Shown here: positions 1 to 13,480 of the stretch, one piece after another
Numbering within the stretch: the first letter of the stretch is position 1
How the letters are laid out: every line of letters begins with the position of its first letter
Assembly: GCF_036711975.1 (NCBI RefSeq)
Contig: NC_091967.1
Span: 7,316,001-7,380,000, forward strand
Reading direction: 5' to 3'
Length of the DNA stretch: 64,000 nt
Source: Onthophagus taurus
Taxonomy: Eukaryota; Arthropoda; Insecta; Coleoptera; Scarabaeidae
Position numbers and translations under genes: made by a program
Notes under the pieces: model-generated
Told to the model about the DNA's origin: nothing
Seen by the model: only the letters and a program-made list of their open reading frames with translations
The model's database searches: none

Positions 1-2290
1 GAAAATCTGGGTCAAGTGTACACCCTAAATGGCGATAATGGCCTCGTATGTCTCGTCTCCCTAACGAGTATGTTGTGTGCGGTCGATTCAATCGTCTCTT
101 TGCGAAAACCGTTACGTTTTACTGAGGTCGTGGAATAATTATTTACAGGTCACAAAATGATAAGAAATTTTCGAAAATAACCATAAAACATATTCGAATA
201 AAGTATCCACATAAATAGTAAGATTTTGCATGGATAACACGGAAAACGCGTGTATACAATCTAATGGACCGTCAAAAAGTCGTCGAAACACGATTTACCA
301 ATAATTCATGCAATTAACTCTTAACGCATACGCTTACAGAGAAAGGTAAATTTATTACAAACACGACCCAGCATTTACTTCTACGTATCTTCTGCACACG
401 ACCGTGAGTCTTCAACTTTTCATGATGATGAGTTTAACGGCCGAAAAAAGTATACGGAAAGTTGTTCCAACGATTCTCGTGCGTATACTTTTACCAAAAA
501 TGACAGGTTATTTTTTTTTCTTATCTTTCATTATATCCAAGTTAATAAGTGGAATTAGTAACTAACCCAAAAGCCGCCGCAGAAGACACGATGTGGAGAG
601 ACTTTCTCCCGTTCGCTTCGTGTCATTAAATGTAAGAAGAAAACTTTTATAAGGACTCCATTTTTGGGTCGTCGTTTGTAATTTATGACCAATTGCCGTC
701 TTGCTATTTCAAAACGGACGGTTATCATCTCTCGGTAATTCGCTATTTCGCTGCGTTCTTAGCCTCCAGGCAACACGAGATAAACCATTATTATTACCGG
801 TACGTGTAATGACTCGACAGCACCGTTTATGTTAATATATTAGGTATATCTCTTTGATACAAGATTCTACAATAATCTTAACAATTTCTTATTTAATAAC
901 GAATACCAGATTAGTTTTTTTATGATGTATGGCACTCATGGTGACCTTTTGAGTACAAAATAAAATCGACAAACGAGAAGTAACCAAGACGTTGAATGGA
1001 GTTCGTAGAGATCTAAAGCATACAGTTATACGTGTATGAAGATAAGATCTGGTAATTATGCGAAACTCGCGCGATTAGAACGCGAAAGGGGCATACGTTT
1101 ATAAAGCAGCGAGTTAAACACAACAGCTCTACTCTCGGAGCGGTAAATCGCAATTTATTAAAGCGAAAAGCCGCGTCGCCGAAACGAAACGAAACTGCTT
1201 GGACACGACGTGCGCTTTTTACCGTTACTCGCGCCGTGCCCAAAGCCATACGATAATACAAAAGAGGTCGCAAGGCGGTCTTTTAAAAGCTTTTACGTAC
1301 CCAACTCGCCCGATGGTCAAAATAATAAACGCTACGTGAATTGGTTTTAAAACGGAGCTTATCGATTTACCAAAATAAACATAATGCCAAGTTAAGCTTA
1401 TTTTAGTACCCAAAGAACTTGAATTATGATTTTTCTCTGGCAAAATTATGATAATTAATGTACTTACGTTACGAGTTGGCTTCCTTAATCCATTTTTGAT
1501 CCTTTTTTCTCAATTTTGACGAAAAGTAAACATATTTTTTTATTTGACGTTTGATAAAGTGAGGTTAAGAAAATGATTATTCTTTATTGAAATCATTGTT
1601 CGATTATTAATTATTAATTTTCATTAAAACTCTAGCACGTGTCATTTATCAATTTCTTTTTAGAATTTAAATATAAAATAATGTAAGATTTTGATTTTTA
1701 ATAAATTTTTCTTTTTACCTATTTGTTACACCACCACCTATCATTCATTTTTGTAATTACTTATCCAACAACTTAAATTAATAAAATAAATAGTTTATTA
1801 TTTATTAGATAATATCAATTTAAATCACAATTGACAATATCAAATCTTTTAAATATTTTTTGAATAAAATAAATCATAATTTTTGAAATAATTATCAGTC
1901 TTCGTAAAGTGTTATAGCACCATCTATCATTAATTCTCTAAATTATTTCTCTACCAATCCAAATTAATATTTTTTAAATCAACAATAAACTTATTTATTT
2001 AAAAATTACTATTTATGCACAAATTATCAATAATTTATTTTTTTTAGGTGCCTAATATGTAAAAAAAACATTATAGTTATTAAATTAATTTTTAACGCCA
2101 TCTATCGGCAATTTTAAAACATTACTTATGAACGTCAAGTAAACGTCAAATTTAAACACACCATCAGTGTCAAAACCGCCTGAAACGTAGTCAACGCGTA
2201 AAACTTGGAGCTCAAGATGTTTGTATACAAATAACTCGAACGAATAAAATGGATAAGATGTAAATGCGACCGACCTTGCAGCGTTTACGG
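1..2290. other. Left-edge region without a recognised gene
   Basis: No open frame here resembles a protein family on either strand. The first 1.4 kb is less AT-rich than the following 0.8 kb and could be flanking or regulatory DNA of a gene beyond the left edge. Bases 1450-2150 are very AT-rich, with several TTGACGTTT/AACCTCA-like short motifs that recur in other non-coding parts of the window. Confidence 0.5.
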
Positions 2291-2592
2291 TTCATTCGTT
2301 TTGATCAATCAATTAAAAAGTGTTAACAGTCGGGACTTTCGCGTGCGTATTATTCGTTTTGTGTTCGTTTAAAACTACTTCGGTAAGTTACTTAAAAACC
2401 TACGCCTAAAACGGACGACGGATTGGTTTTATTTTTTTTTCTACATCCGCCTTCGTTCGCTTTTTCTTAATACTTTAACCTCAAAATATGGGTTGACTCT
2501 GACAACCTGTTGCTTTTGAGAAACGGCAGCTTTCGACGATTTTTTGCTATACGATGTTCGACGATATTCACTTCAAAATTAAGTGATTTATA

Positions 2593-5500
2593 ATGTACAA
2601 GCCGCCCGCAAATTCCAACCGGGTCAAAACGATCAAAATGCGTTTTGAAAATCAAGAAACAACAACAATCCAAAATACGAATGTTAGTGGTGTTAAGAAA
2701 CATCACAGTGTTGGAGCTAAAGATCGAAAAGAAGATAGAAATAATGGATTGGGGCAGGTTGAAGACGATATAGAGTTAAAACCAAAGATTGAGATGAAAG
2801 AGAATTTAAAGTGTCAATTAAGTGATCCTATAAAATGTAATATAAAACGTACTCCAGCATTTAGATTAGATAAAAACACATTTAAAGATAAAGATCATGG
2901 TTTTCAAAGACATTATTATGGTAGTATTAAAAGTAAAGTTGATAAGTTCAGGTTGATGGATGATACAAGACTGACGGGAAGCTGTGATAATGATAATTTT
3001 ACAGACGATGATAAATCGGCGGTTAGTAGACTTATACAGTTCACAAAGGAACCAACAATTAATCACAATAGTTCTGTAATTAGTAATAATGATGCTAATT
3101 TAACTAATTCCAAAAATTTGAATCATGACCTAAATCAACTTGTAACAAAAATGTTATATTCAGAACCAAAATCACAACGAAAACTTAAACTGGAAATGAA
3201 TAAAAGTGAAGTTACAGAGACAATACATAACATAAAAACGCTGAAATTAACCGAAACTACTCAAAGTAAACCGAAGAACCAAATAGAAACAGCCGAAAAC
3301 GTGATAGATATCTTAAAAAGTGCCGAATCTTTAAATGGAAGTGATACGATAAAAAACGCCTTAAAGCGGCCATTACCAGCTGGTCCAGCTCCGAAGAAAC
3401 CGCCACGAACCTTCCAACATTCATCTCCAAATTCTCAAACCACTAATCGCAAATCATCAACTTTACAAATTGAAGATGATTTCGCAAAAAAGCTCAATGA
3501 TACTCTTCAAAAACATGATACTCAATCAAAAACGAAAAAGGATCCGAAATATATGTTGGAAAAACTCGAAACTGCTTTAAAAAATAATAAAATTAAATTG
3601 CAAAAACAAAAAAATTTTGATTATTCATCTGATGATGATAATTTAAGGTTAACGAAAAGCACCACATCATCACCTTTATTGAAAAGACTGAACGAAACGA
3701 ATCAATCTCAAAAATTTAATTTCGGATGTTTAAATTCAATGTGCACTAAACCTACTTATGAAACGATAGTTGAATCGAAGTCGTCGTTTTTTGTCGATAA
3801 AAATGAACCTATTTATGCTGAACCGTATCAGTTTGATGAGATTTTAAGAAAAAAAGATGCAAATTCTGGTGACGCCAAAGAAAAGGAGCAAAGAAACAGT
3901 CTTTATTATATGGTGAGTTTGCTTTAAAACATTTTAAATACTTCATTATCAATGCAAGCTAATTTTTGTTGTTATCTTTACCCCTATGTTATTCATTGTT
4001 GCAGTTATAAGTGATAAGAAATTGATTAAAAATAATTTTAATTTTTAATATTTAAATATTTTAGTAGATAAGAAATATCAAAAAATCTATAACGGGAATA
4101 TAGTGTGATAACAAACTTGGAGAACCTCGTTATCTTCTTTTTAATATTTATCTCTTTTACCACTCTATTGACCTATAGATTATGCAGTCAATAAAGGTGC
4201 TTGTCACGTTGAAAACCCGTTATAAACAACAAACGGTATCTCAGCGTTTTATTTTTTCTCTATCTATTAACACTTCAAATAAACACTTATTTAAAAGTGC
4301 ATAAAATCCTAATTGTAACGCGACAAACGTTAGCTTATTTAAAAGTTTTATTTACATCTTTAAATGTTATGCGGAAGGAGAATAATTAATGACAATGACT
4401 CACAGTTGAATCATTTTTGCACTCATCAATTATCCATTTGTTGTTTATTCACGAATAGATTTCTGCAAACTTTAACTTCGACGCTGATGTGGTTTTGCCC
4501 AAGATCTAAATTAGCGTACTTTTTTTTTATCTTAAATGAGATTAAGTTCTTTGAATTTTTCGTTAGATTAAGTCTGATGATGATTAATATAAGCATAAGT
4601 TAATAACTTCTTATTAAATATTCCTAAGTTGTGTTTGATAGTTTAAATCAATTGAATATGAAACAAAAAATTTGATACTGCTGAGTTGGATGGATTAGGG
4701 ACAGGGAAAATAGCTGGGACATGCTTACATTACATTACATAAATTACATATATTGGGCAGGCGGATCAACCAACCTTGCACCGCGACCTCAAAAATCTAT
4801 TGTATATCGATAGATAACATTATCAAATTTCACCGTGCAACCCATCTTAACGAATATAAGTGCCTTGCTCGGTGAAAAGTCATTCAAATCCTTTGGGGAG
4901 ATAAACTGCGACCCGAAAATCGAGAATCTGATACGATTAACAGCAGGGCAGTGGCATAAAACATGCTCAACCGTCTCCTCGTCCTCCGCACACAGAATAT
5001 GTTTAGCAGTCTCTGACTTGTCGTTGCAAAAGTCGACAATTTTGATCTTCAGCTTGTCCAATGGCTATGAGATAATAATTTAGGGAGATGTAGCCGGTCA
5101 GAAACCCAGAAAGCGTCCTTAAGTCTCCTTTGCTAAGGCATCAGTGTCCTGGAAGTTCTTTCCAGTGCAAGGCTACCTTTGAGTCCTTCCATGTGATTAT
5201 CACCTGTTTTAAGTGGCTTTGTTCTATCTTGTAGTCCACAGCCGGATTGGGCTCCAATAAATAAAAATAAATAATTACAGTACAAGGAACTCCTAAACGA
5301 CTTATACCGCGACACTTCTGACATGTAAGTGTCCTAGGAGTATTTTAAGAAAGACACACCAGACGAAGTCGTTCAAAAGCAGGAAAGCTCAAGGTCACGA
5401 TTGGGTTCTCCCATGTGTATTACGAAACCTCTTAAACTTTTGGTACATGTGAGCATCGGAATATGTAATAAAAAGTACACATCTTCTTAATCTAAATGAC

Positions 5501-8500
5501 CTTGGAATGCTAGAAAGGGTCTCATTGATCCAATGATGCGGAATTTCCTATGTATTTATTATGTATATTGCAATTGCATACGATTATTTACCTTTACATT
5601 TGTATTGATAAATTTTATCATTTTTGTTTTAAAAAATTTTAACTTTGACATCTGAAGACGCCATCTATTAATTTACTAACCAATTATATCGCATGGTATG
5701 AAATCCCGCGATATTTAAAGTATGATTTGAAATTTTAAAACGGCATTTTTTACGTTACATAAAACCCCGCCACATTAACAAAATTTAATTTTAGAATATA
5801 GATTGTATTGCTGGGGTTTTAACAGGCAAAATCGACATACATACCTAATTTAACTTTGCGGTTTGCGACCTCTTCGGTACTTTCCCTGAAGGTCGCGTCG
5901 GTTTCCAACGCGTAATCTCTTAGTCTAAATTTATATCACAATCTAAACACATATCTTGCTTGCTCAGGAAATTCCCACTCCATAATCGTCCTTTTTCTGT
6001 GTCATTTGCAAACACGATGCACGTATGATATTTTATTGATCTCTTCATTCGTTGTGACAACTTCGAAGATATCAAACGCGTTCAAATTCACTGTTCTTTA
6101 ACGCATATTTAACTAAAAAAGTATGTTTTACTTACAGAGCAGCCCCATTTTGGGTCTTGAAAACGTCGAAAATAATTCGAATTTTAAAATGGATGACGTT
6201 GCCGATAAAGAAGGGGTAAGTTTTTTTTAAAGTGAACATAACCTCAAAATAAACAATCAAAGTGACTAAAAAAACGAGTTTAAAATAAGAAATCAATGAG
6301 GTGTGCCAATTTTATTGATTGATTCATCTAAAAATAACTTCAAATTTAGTACACATTAAAGTTTCCACCTACACAACACCCATATTTAAAATCAAGTACG
6401 TTTGTTATTGTTACAAGTGTATTTTCGTCTGCTAAATTAGTCCTAACAAACAAATATATCTTGAAATTCCAACGAGTTGAATTTTAGGAGTTAAATCGAA
6501 GCAAATCTTTATCATTTAGTACATCGGATAGCGACTCAAACGCTTCAACGCCCATTGAATTGGCTAATTCTTCGAACAGTGCCTTTGTTAAAGATCTAAT
6601 TAAATCATTCGAACACAAACAAAATGAACCGAGCAGGACGAAACGTGGTGGCGGTGTTTGTTTAAGAGAAAGAGCGAAATCTTTGGATAGAAACAATCTT
6701 TCAAATCGTTATGGGGTGGTTTGCGACATACAAACACCGCTGAAGGTGGTTCAAAGGGAGGAAAGTAAATTTGAGATTTATGTAAAGACAGTTAGGGCGT
6801 TTTCTATAAAAAGTATGACTGGTAAACAGTTGTTTCATTGTTGTTTATTGGTTGGTTTGGATGAAAAGTGTCCCTACATCAAATCAAAGTTTCCACCAAA
6901 TGTAAGTTTTTCGAAAAAGCATAAATTATCATTTAATTTTTTTTATAATCATCTAGATTGAAATTCCTCCATACATTGAAAAGTTATGTTTTCCTGATAG
7001 TGAAGATCATAGAATAAATTATAGTGCCAAAGAACAATGTTACTCCTTAGTTGTAACCGACGAGTCCGGAGATAGAATATATGGTTATTGTCGGAGAGTT
7101 CTACCTGAAGGATCTTGTACCTGTCTTCCATTAGCTTATTGTATATTAACAAAACATCGCGCGCCTCGATTTTATAAACGAATACTTCAAGAGCTTGAAT
7201 CTCATCATGGTTTGCCTGATAAGCAACGAGAGGAATTGTTGAAGGAATTTCACCAATTGGAGTTTCCAAAACCGGGTCATTCAATCCGGTTGGATTTGAG
7301 TAAAATTATTAAAAGCGAAGTAAAATATTATGACACAAAAAATCCTACTTCACCAAAAGATCTGGAGAATAATAACGAAATTAATCGGAAAAGCGAGGAG
7401 GATTTAAAATCATTTTGCGTCGTTGAGCAACCATGTCCTCATGGAATTGTTAATTTAAGTGGAGGAAGAGGATCTGGGGAGAATGGGATGAAAGATAATT
7501 GTCCCATCTGTTCAGAAGGTAAAATTTATTCATTTAATACGACTTAATTTTATTATTAATTTCCTTTTAGTGACATATCAAACTTTAGTGTTAACATTAC
7601 ACCAAGATATGAGATATGAAGAAACTAATTTGAAAAAATTGTGTGAAACCTTACATGTTAATTTATTACAAAAAGTTTTTGAAAATTTATTATTGGAAAG
7701 AAAGGTTATTTTTATTAGTTGTCATTTGAGGTAAATATTAAAACTAGAGATGCACCAGGTATCTGGTTTTCCCAGTTTCAAACTGTATACTTAAGGTATC
7801 AGAACTTGATGTTCTATTTAAAAAGCAAATACAGTGAAGTACCGATTATCCGTGAACCATTTAACCATTTAATTTAATTTTAACAGCAAATTCTTTACAT
7901 ACTCCCCCACGCCTAATTCGTTTTCAAGAAAAAAAATCTATTATGTATCCGAAAAAAGGCGAACGGAGTAACCGAAACTAAAACAAATCTGGGGAAACCC
8001 AGGCGGATGATAACCCTATTTTCTCATATGGTGTGTTACTACAATGGTTTTTATTCTTTCTATGTAAATTCATGTTGCGTAGGTACTGTACTGTAGCGCG
8101 TTAGCCGCGCGGGTAGTTTTAACAGTGGAAAAAAAATTAGAAATTAATAAAAGATGTGAACATGGTGAAAGTGTCACTTTGCTTATTGTGTCATGTATTC
8201 AGGTTTAGCAGTCTTAAGAGACGTACAGCTAAACCCGAATGTTACTATTTCTAGGTTTAGTGTTAGATCTAGTTTTAGTTCAATAAAAATATACAACAAT
8301 CTATCATAAATAGGATAAGTTGAGGTTATGATACGTATGTTTTAAAGATACCCGGTGTAATCCCAGATTTGTGCTTCCTACCCAGTACCTGGCATTGTCA
8401 AAAACTGGTACCTGGTGCATCTCTAATTAAAACCTTTTTAAATATTAAAAAGAATTTATCCTTTTTTTTTATTTTAGTAAATTATCTTCATGTATTGAAG

Positions 8501-9205
8501 CTGTGCAAAGTGTGCTCTACCCATTTTCATGGCCACACGCGTTTATTCCAGTTTTACCAAAAACCCGTTGGGAAATCGTTGAAGCACCAGCACCGCTTAT
8601 TTGCGGTGTTTTATCAGTATCGGTTGTTAATGATTACAAAATTGAAAATGTAAGTTTATTAATTATATTTTAATAATTATTTATTACTGAATTTTTTTGT
8701 TATAAATATGTTTTAGGCTATTGTAGTTGATTTAGATTCAAAAGATATTATTCTCGAAATTGAGGACGACGAAAAAATCCTTCCAGAGTGCGCAATAAAA
8801 TCGTGGAAGAAAGGTTTAGTAGCTGCAAACAGTATAGTTACTTCAGAAAATGAACATAACGTTTTATTAAGCGACGCGTTTATTCGAGTTTTTATCCAAA
8901 CTTGTGGCCATTACAAAGATTTTATTAAAGATAACAGTTTTGATGTAAGTTTTTTTTTGTTTAATTATTTAATAATTAATTTTTATTTATTTTTTTAGAG
9001 GGAAGGTTTCAAATTATTTCCGAAAAGCAAAGGAATTAAACGATTTTTGCAATGGTTTACTCAAACCACCATGTTTGATCTCTTTATTGACGCCGTTTTA
9101 ACAAATCCTGGTAGTTTTTACGTTTTTGACAATCGAATTAACATATATAGTTCACAAGATGCGACATTGATATTAGAAAAAATGAAAGATTGGAAAAAAC
9201 TTTAA
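2593..9205 (+). CDS. DENND2: DENN domain-containing protein, DENND2 family (Rab GEF)
   Basis: Eight coding exons: 2593-3912, 6138-6215, 6488-6901, 6957-7518, 7571-7730, 8478-8649, 8717-8944, 8999-9205; phases close to give about 1046 residues. The first ~580 residues are polar and disordered, with a proline-rich PAPKKPPRTF motif near residue 265 that DENND2 proteins share. The tripartite uDENN/cDENN/dDENN module fills the C-terminal half: uDENN around FEIYVKTVRAF and PYIEKLCFP, cDENN around ERKVIFIS and PFSWPHAFIPVLP, dDENN around LLSDAFIRVFI to the end. The family exchanges nucleotide on Rab GTPases at membranes. A 5' noncoding exon probably ends at 2382 (CG before GTAAGT). ATG 2593 is the first in-frame ATG, but ATG 2638 is an alternative. 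A polyadenylation signal AATAAA lies at 9329. The vertebrate paralogue counterpart (A-D) cannot be decided. Confidence 0.88.
4690..5330 (-). mobile_element. Non-LTR (LINE) 3' fragment, Jockey/R1-like
   Basis: A minus-strand frame at 4789-5061 contains EETVEHVLCHCPAVNR, the Cys/His region found downstream of the RNase H part in Jockey/R1-type LINEs. On the element's 3' side the sequence runs into short ACAT(T) repeats near 4720-4750, like a simple-repeat LINE tail. No reverse transcriptase catalytic region is present. It is a 5'-truncated, decayed copy in a DENND2 intron. Confidence 0.6.
7745..8425. mobile_element. hAT-type non-autonomous transposon with perfect 8-bp TSD
   Basis: The ends are inverted copies of TAGAGATGCACCAGGTA (left end at 7745, right end at 8425). 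Both flanks carry the same octamer ATTAAAAC (7737-7744 and 8426-8433). An 8-bp target duplication and a TAGAGATG-type terminus are hallmarks of hAT transposons. The 681-bp body has no transposase frame. It contains a pogo-like terminus (CCGATTATCCG near 7840) and a CTAG repeat copy (8203-8318), so it is a nest of elements. It sits 14 bases after the donor of a DENND2 intron; without it the intron would be about 58 bases. Confidence 0.85.
8203..8318. repeat. CTAG-rich fold-back repeat, copy A (one arm)
   Basis: It starts with a short hairpin (GGTTTAGCAGTCTTAAGAG, then ACAGCTAAACC), followed by TAG-rich hexamers and ending in TTCAATAAAAATATACAACA. The same order of blocks recurs at 17.2-17.6, 25.1-25.3, 38.0-38.8, 43.3-43.7 and 53.4 kb. 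It lies inside the hAT element. Confidence 0.7.
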
Positions 9206-10181
9206 ATCTCAAATTTTTTCAATACTTCGACGCTGGCTGTTATATTACATTTTCAAGTTCTGTAAGATTATATCAATATTTATTAATGCAATAAGCTTTA
9301 AAAATTTTTATTTCAAAAACTAGGAGCTAATAAATAGCAGCTGGTTCAATAACACAAAAAGTATTGTTTTATCATTTCACTATTTAGTATTTATAGTATT
9401 ATTTTTAAAATAATTGTTTAATTTAAGCTCTCTCAGAAACTTCCATTAGAAAGTGACATTTTTCAAATATTCCATAATGTGCCTTATTTCGTTTTGTATA
9501 TTTATGTTTCTCTCTATTGTTAGTTATTTTTTATACTGTTATTTTGTACCTGTTCGATGTGAACCATTCGATACTTAGATGTTTTATATATTACAGATAT
9601 AAATATTTTAAAAAAATGATTGTGTTTTATTATGAGAGGTTGGTAAAACAGATCACTATTTCTGTTAAGGGAAAATAGTTCATAGATGTTGCTTTGAATC
9701 AATAATTCTAACTAAAATAAAGATAATACGTCAATTTAGAAGCGAATTCCAAAAAATCTTACGAAATAATCACGCGCAAACCACGTTTCAACTATAATTT
9801 ACTTTTAAATACCGTTCATACATTCTATAACATAACCTTCGAATTACACATCACAAAAATTAAATCTCTTATCTCTCCTAGCGATTTTTTAGTGAGTATT
9901 TGTTAAAAAAAGCTTCAAAATTAACAAATGTATATATATCACGCTTTCCTTTAGAGCACTGATTAATTTAATGATTAGTTACTAGACTAGTAGCGAATAG
10001 TGTTAATTTTAGAAGCGGGAGATTTAAAATGAAAAATGTATGGTATTTGTTAAACGGTAGTTTACACAAGCACGATAGCTAATAAGCGAGATAAACGATG
10101 TTCATTTCGAGTATAGAGTAAACACACAATTCATTGTTGGGGGGTCTTGATTATTTTCATAAAAGCTGCTTAGCCGCGATG
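9206..10181. other. DENND2-SHPK intergenic region
   Basis: AT-rich spacer holding the DENND2 3' UTR (AATAAA at 9329) and the SHPK upstream region. No coding frame or repeat stands out. Confidence 0.6.
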
Positions 10182-10214
10182 TATAAAATCTAGGATAATA
10201 TCATAAACGGGCCA
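10182..10214 (+). promoter_or_regulatory. TATA box and initiator of sedoheptulokinase
   Basis: TATAAAA at 10182-10188 is followed 32 bases later by CCAGTTCG, an initiator-like sequence. The first ATG lies 48 bases further on. Spacing fits an insect TATA/Inr core promoter. Confidence 0.5.
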
Positions 10215-10261
10215 GTTCGTAACTACACTTCTTTACGTGCCTTAAAAAAACAGGAGGGAAC

Positions 10262-12685
10262 ATGGCCAAAGTGAGTTTTTCCTAATTTTCGTTCATATTT
10301 TCTATTTATCCAACTATAAATGCGAAAAAAAAACTCCCGACGATTTTAAATTAAATAATCTGATCTTAATTAAAAAATTGGATTGTTAACATGAACTTAC
10401 CTACATAAACAAACTAATTATTAGTTATTAACTTGATTTAACCTAATTTTTTTATTTTGACATCTTTTATTATAAACTCCAAAATTAATACATTGATACC
10501 AACATAATTTTTTTTATTTTATATTTACAACCTAAGAAACTTGTTTTAGACAAAAATGTCTGGAAAACTAATTTTGGGTATCGACATAGGAACGACTTCC
10601 GTAAAAGTAGTCGTTTACAATTCGGAAACGAAAGAAGTAATCGCGAAGCAAGATAAAGACACCCAATCCAACGTTCCTAGCGATCAAGGATTAGATGGAA
10701 ACAAACAGGATGTAACTAAAATAATATCCGCTCTAAACATATGCGTCGCTAAATTGCCTAAAGATCTTCTTCGTCAGGTACGTTTAGTCGTGCTTTAGAT
10801 TAAACCCACACCTCACCTTATTATGAAAATATCTGTGTATTTTATCGTTTATTTTAACACCGTTCAAACCCGCCGTGTGATTAATTTATCAGCTCAATTT
10901 CGACGTGCTGTTTAGGATTATCGCTTTTAACGCGTTCTGTTTTCAATATTACCGATTCTAGTTTATTAAGGATACTTAACGGGTTTGATGATTGTGGTTT
11001 TTAAATCTAAAAGAGCTTATTCTATTCAGTTTATTCCAAGATGAAAGAAAACGAATCAGTTTGTGTTTAAATTTAATCTGAAATTACTTTCCAGATAATG
11101 TTATTGTTTAAGTGTTCTTTTTTTATTTCGCCTTTTTCTGCCATCTGAGAATGTTCATTAGACTTTAGATGAGAAACTTGGGTAAACAAACCAGCTAAGC
11201 TATTAATGCCCAAATTCCTAAACTTTCAGTTTCTTCCTCTGCCACAGGCACAGACTGTTAGAAATGCTTTTACAACCGCGATTTACTGTTTAGACAGACA
11301 GAAACCTGAACTGGTTGAATCGGTATTATCCACATAAATTAAATCAAAAACATATACTTAAATTTGTTAGAAAATACATGGTAAACCTACTTATTGAAAT
11401 TAAAATTAAAAAAATTAAACTTTTTAGATTACAAAAATTGGTGTATGTGGTCAAATGCATGGAATAATGCTTTGGGACACCGGAAGTGATTATAACGCAT
11501 GGGAACGTGTTGAAAAAGATGGAAATCTTCTCCGTTTCAATGTATTGGAAGATAAAGTTTCCGCCCTTTACACCTGGCAAGATAACCGTTGTGATTTAGA
11601 ATTTTTAACGAATTTGCCACCTGCTAAATCTCATTTACCAGTTCATACCGGTTACGGCGTAGCCACATTATTCTGGATGGTAAAAAACCGTCCGAAAAAA
11701 TTAGAAAAATTTAATTGCTCAGGAACGATTCAAGATTTTGCCGTAGCGATGTTGTGTAATTTAAAAAAACCGGTGATGTCGGTTCAAAATGCTGCTAGTT
11801 GGGGATATTTCGATTGCGTCGAAATGAAGTGGAATGATGTTTTAGGAGAATCCCAATTTCCTGTTGCTTTATTACCTCAAGTGAAACAAAGCGGTGATGT
11901 GGCTGGTTGTTTAGCTGAGTGTTGGCATACGATTCCGAGTGGAACACCTGTTGGCGTTGCTCTCGGCGATTTGCAATGTTCCGTTTTGGCTACGCTCGAA
12001 CAAGAGACAACTGATGCGGTTTTAAACATATCAACGTCCGCCCAAATGGCTTTTATAGCTAAAGATTACGTACCTGAAATTCCATCAGAATCTTCCTTAC
12101 AACCAGTACAGTATTATCCATTTTTTGATGGAAGATATTTAGCTGTTGCAGCTTCGTTAAATGGTGGCAATGTTTTAGCGACTTTTGTTAAAATGTTACA
12201 ACAATGGACTATGGAATTAGGTTTTTCAGTCCCACAATGTAATAAATAATAATTAATTTAATATCATTATTAATTTTGATTATATTCTTTTAGCTAAGGT
12301 GTGGCAAAAAATTTTAGAATTAGGACTTGAGGAATCTTCCGTTTCAAATTTACGAATCCAACCGACTTTATTAGGCGAAAGACATTTATCGGAAAACGGA
12401 GCAACAGTTTTAAATGTTAACATAGGAAATTTGGGTTTGGGCCAAGTTTTTAGAGCTTTATGTCACGGGTTATTGGAAAATTTACATAGTATGATGCCGA
12501 GGGAAGTTTTAGAAGCGGCTAATATCGAACGAATCGTCGGAAACGGATCGGGATTATCAAGAAATAAAGTATTACAACTCGAGGTGCAACACTTTTATCA
12601 ACTTCCGCTTGTTTTCACTACCGGGGGTGATGCGGCTAAAGGAGCAGCCATTGCTATGACCCTAATTGAAAATAATCAGGGATGA
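10262..12685 (+). CDS. SHPK: Sedoheptulokinase (carbohydrate kinase-like, FGGY family)
   Basis: Four exons: 10262-10270, 10550-10777, 11428-12238, 12294-12685, giving 479 residues. The first exon codes only Met-Ala-Lys and joins in frame to Thr-Lys-Met, so the start is 10262; ATG 10556 could also serve. The N-terminal ATP-binding motif GIDIGTTSVKVVV and the FGGY-type GVCGQMHGIMLWD, then VGVALGDLQCS and the C-terminal TGGDAAKGAAIAM, identify the sugar-kinase fold. The enzyme phosphorylates sedoheptulose to sedoheptulose 7-phosphate and feeds the non-oxidative pentose phosphate pathway in the cytosol. Length matches the family (about 480). The gene is convergent with auxilin. No break is seen. 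Confidence 0.9.
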
Positions 12686-12759
12686 ATTAATAAATTAAAA
12701 GATAGTAATGTTTAAGTAACGCTTTTTTATGATTATTTTTTTAAGTTTGCGTTAAAGTG

Positions 12760-12947
12760 CAATAAAACCTCGATATAACAGCTTAATACGGGGAAAAGAG
12801 TGTCTACGATTTATACATCGTATAGACAACTCGGGGAATACCACGAATTGGATTCAATCTATGAGTGCTAAAATTTATTTATAAATATATTGGTATATTA
12901 AATAGATAATGTTAATAGTACGACTTAAAAATATAGAGGTTTTACTG
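12760..12947. mobile_element. Pogo-type MITE (188 bp)
   Basis: The ends are imperfect inverted copies of CAGTAAAACCTCgATATAAC (left CAATAAAACCTCGATATAAC at 12760, right ending GAGGTTTTACTG at 12947, followed by TA). A related terminus occurs near 18045-18070 with shared interior words (ACAACTTGGGG), and another at 25065. Tigger/pogo elements have CAGTA-starting ends and TA target sites. There is no coding capacity. Confidence 0.55.
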
Positions 12948-13480
12948 TATTATTGTTATTTTCATAAGATTCTTTTGTGCCATATTTAGAATAAGAAAAT
13001 AAAAATATGTTTTTAATTGTGCTATGTATTTATTGGATTCATTACAATTTTTTATACATTTAACAGATGTAATAGGAAGGGTAAAACACCTGACAGAATT
13101 AAAAAAAGAATAGATACCATTAAAAAAATAAAACTTTAACATTTTAAAACCTATCTGTTCCTCATTAAATTATTTTCAATAAATATCAATTCAATTATAA
13201 TTGTATGCTTCTTAACATTTAAATTTAAAATCTCCAACTAACATTTATTTATTTCTCCATAAATAATTCTTTTTTTTTCATAGTTTTCTTTCTTCTCTTT
13301 GTTCTTTTTAAATGATTCCTTTTTACGTAACAACGGAACGGACTTTACATCATATATACACAAGAAGCTAATAGTTTTTCTTTTTGTTTAGGTCGTTTTA
13401 GGGGATTAACACGCATCCTATGAAGGAGTGGAATGTTAATTTTAAAAATTATTTAATAAAAAGAAATTTATTTAAAACAT

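Noticed and set aside
1013-1443. Two short minus-strand frames near the left edge
   Set aside because: No family resemblance, no splice context and low-complexity composition; most likely chance frames.
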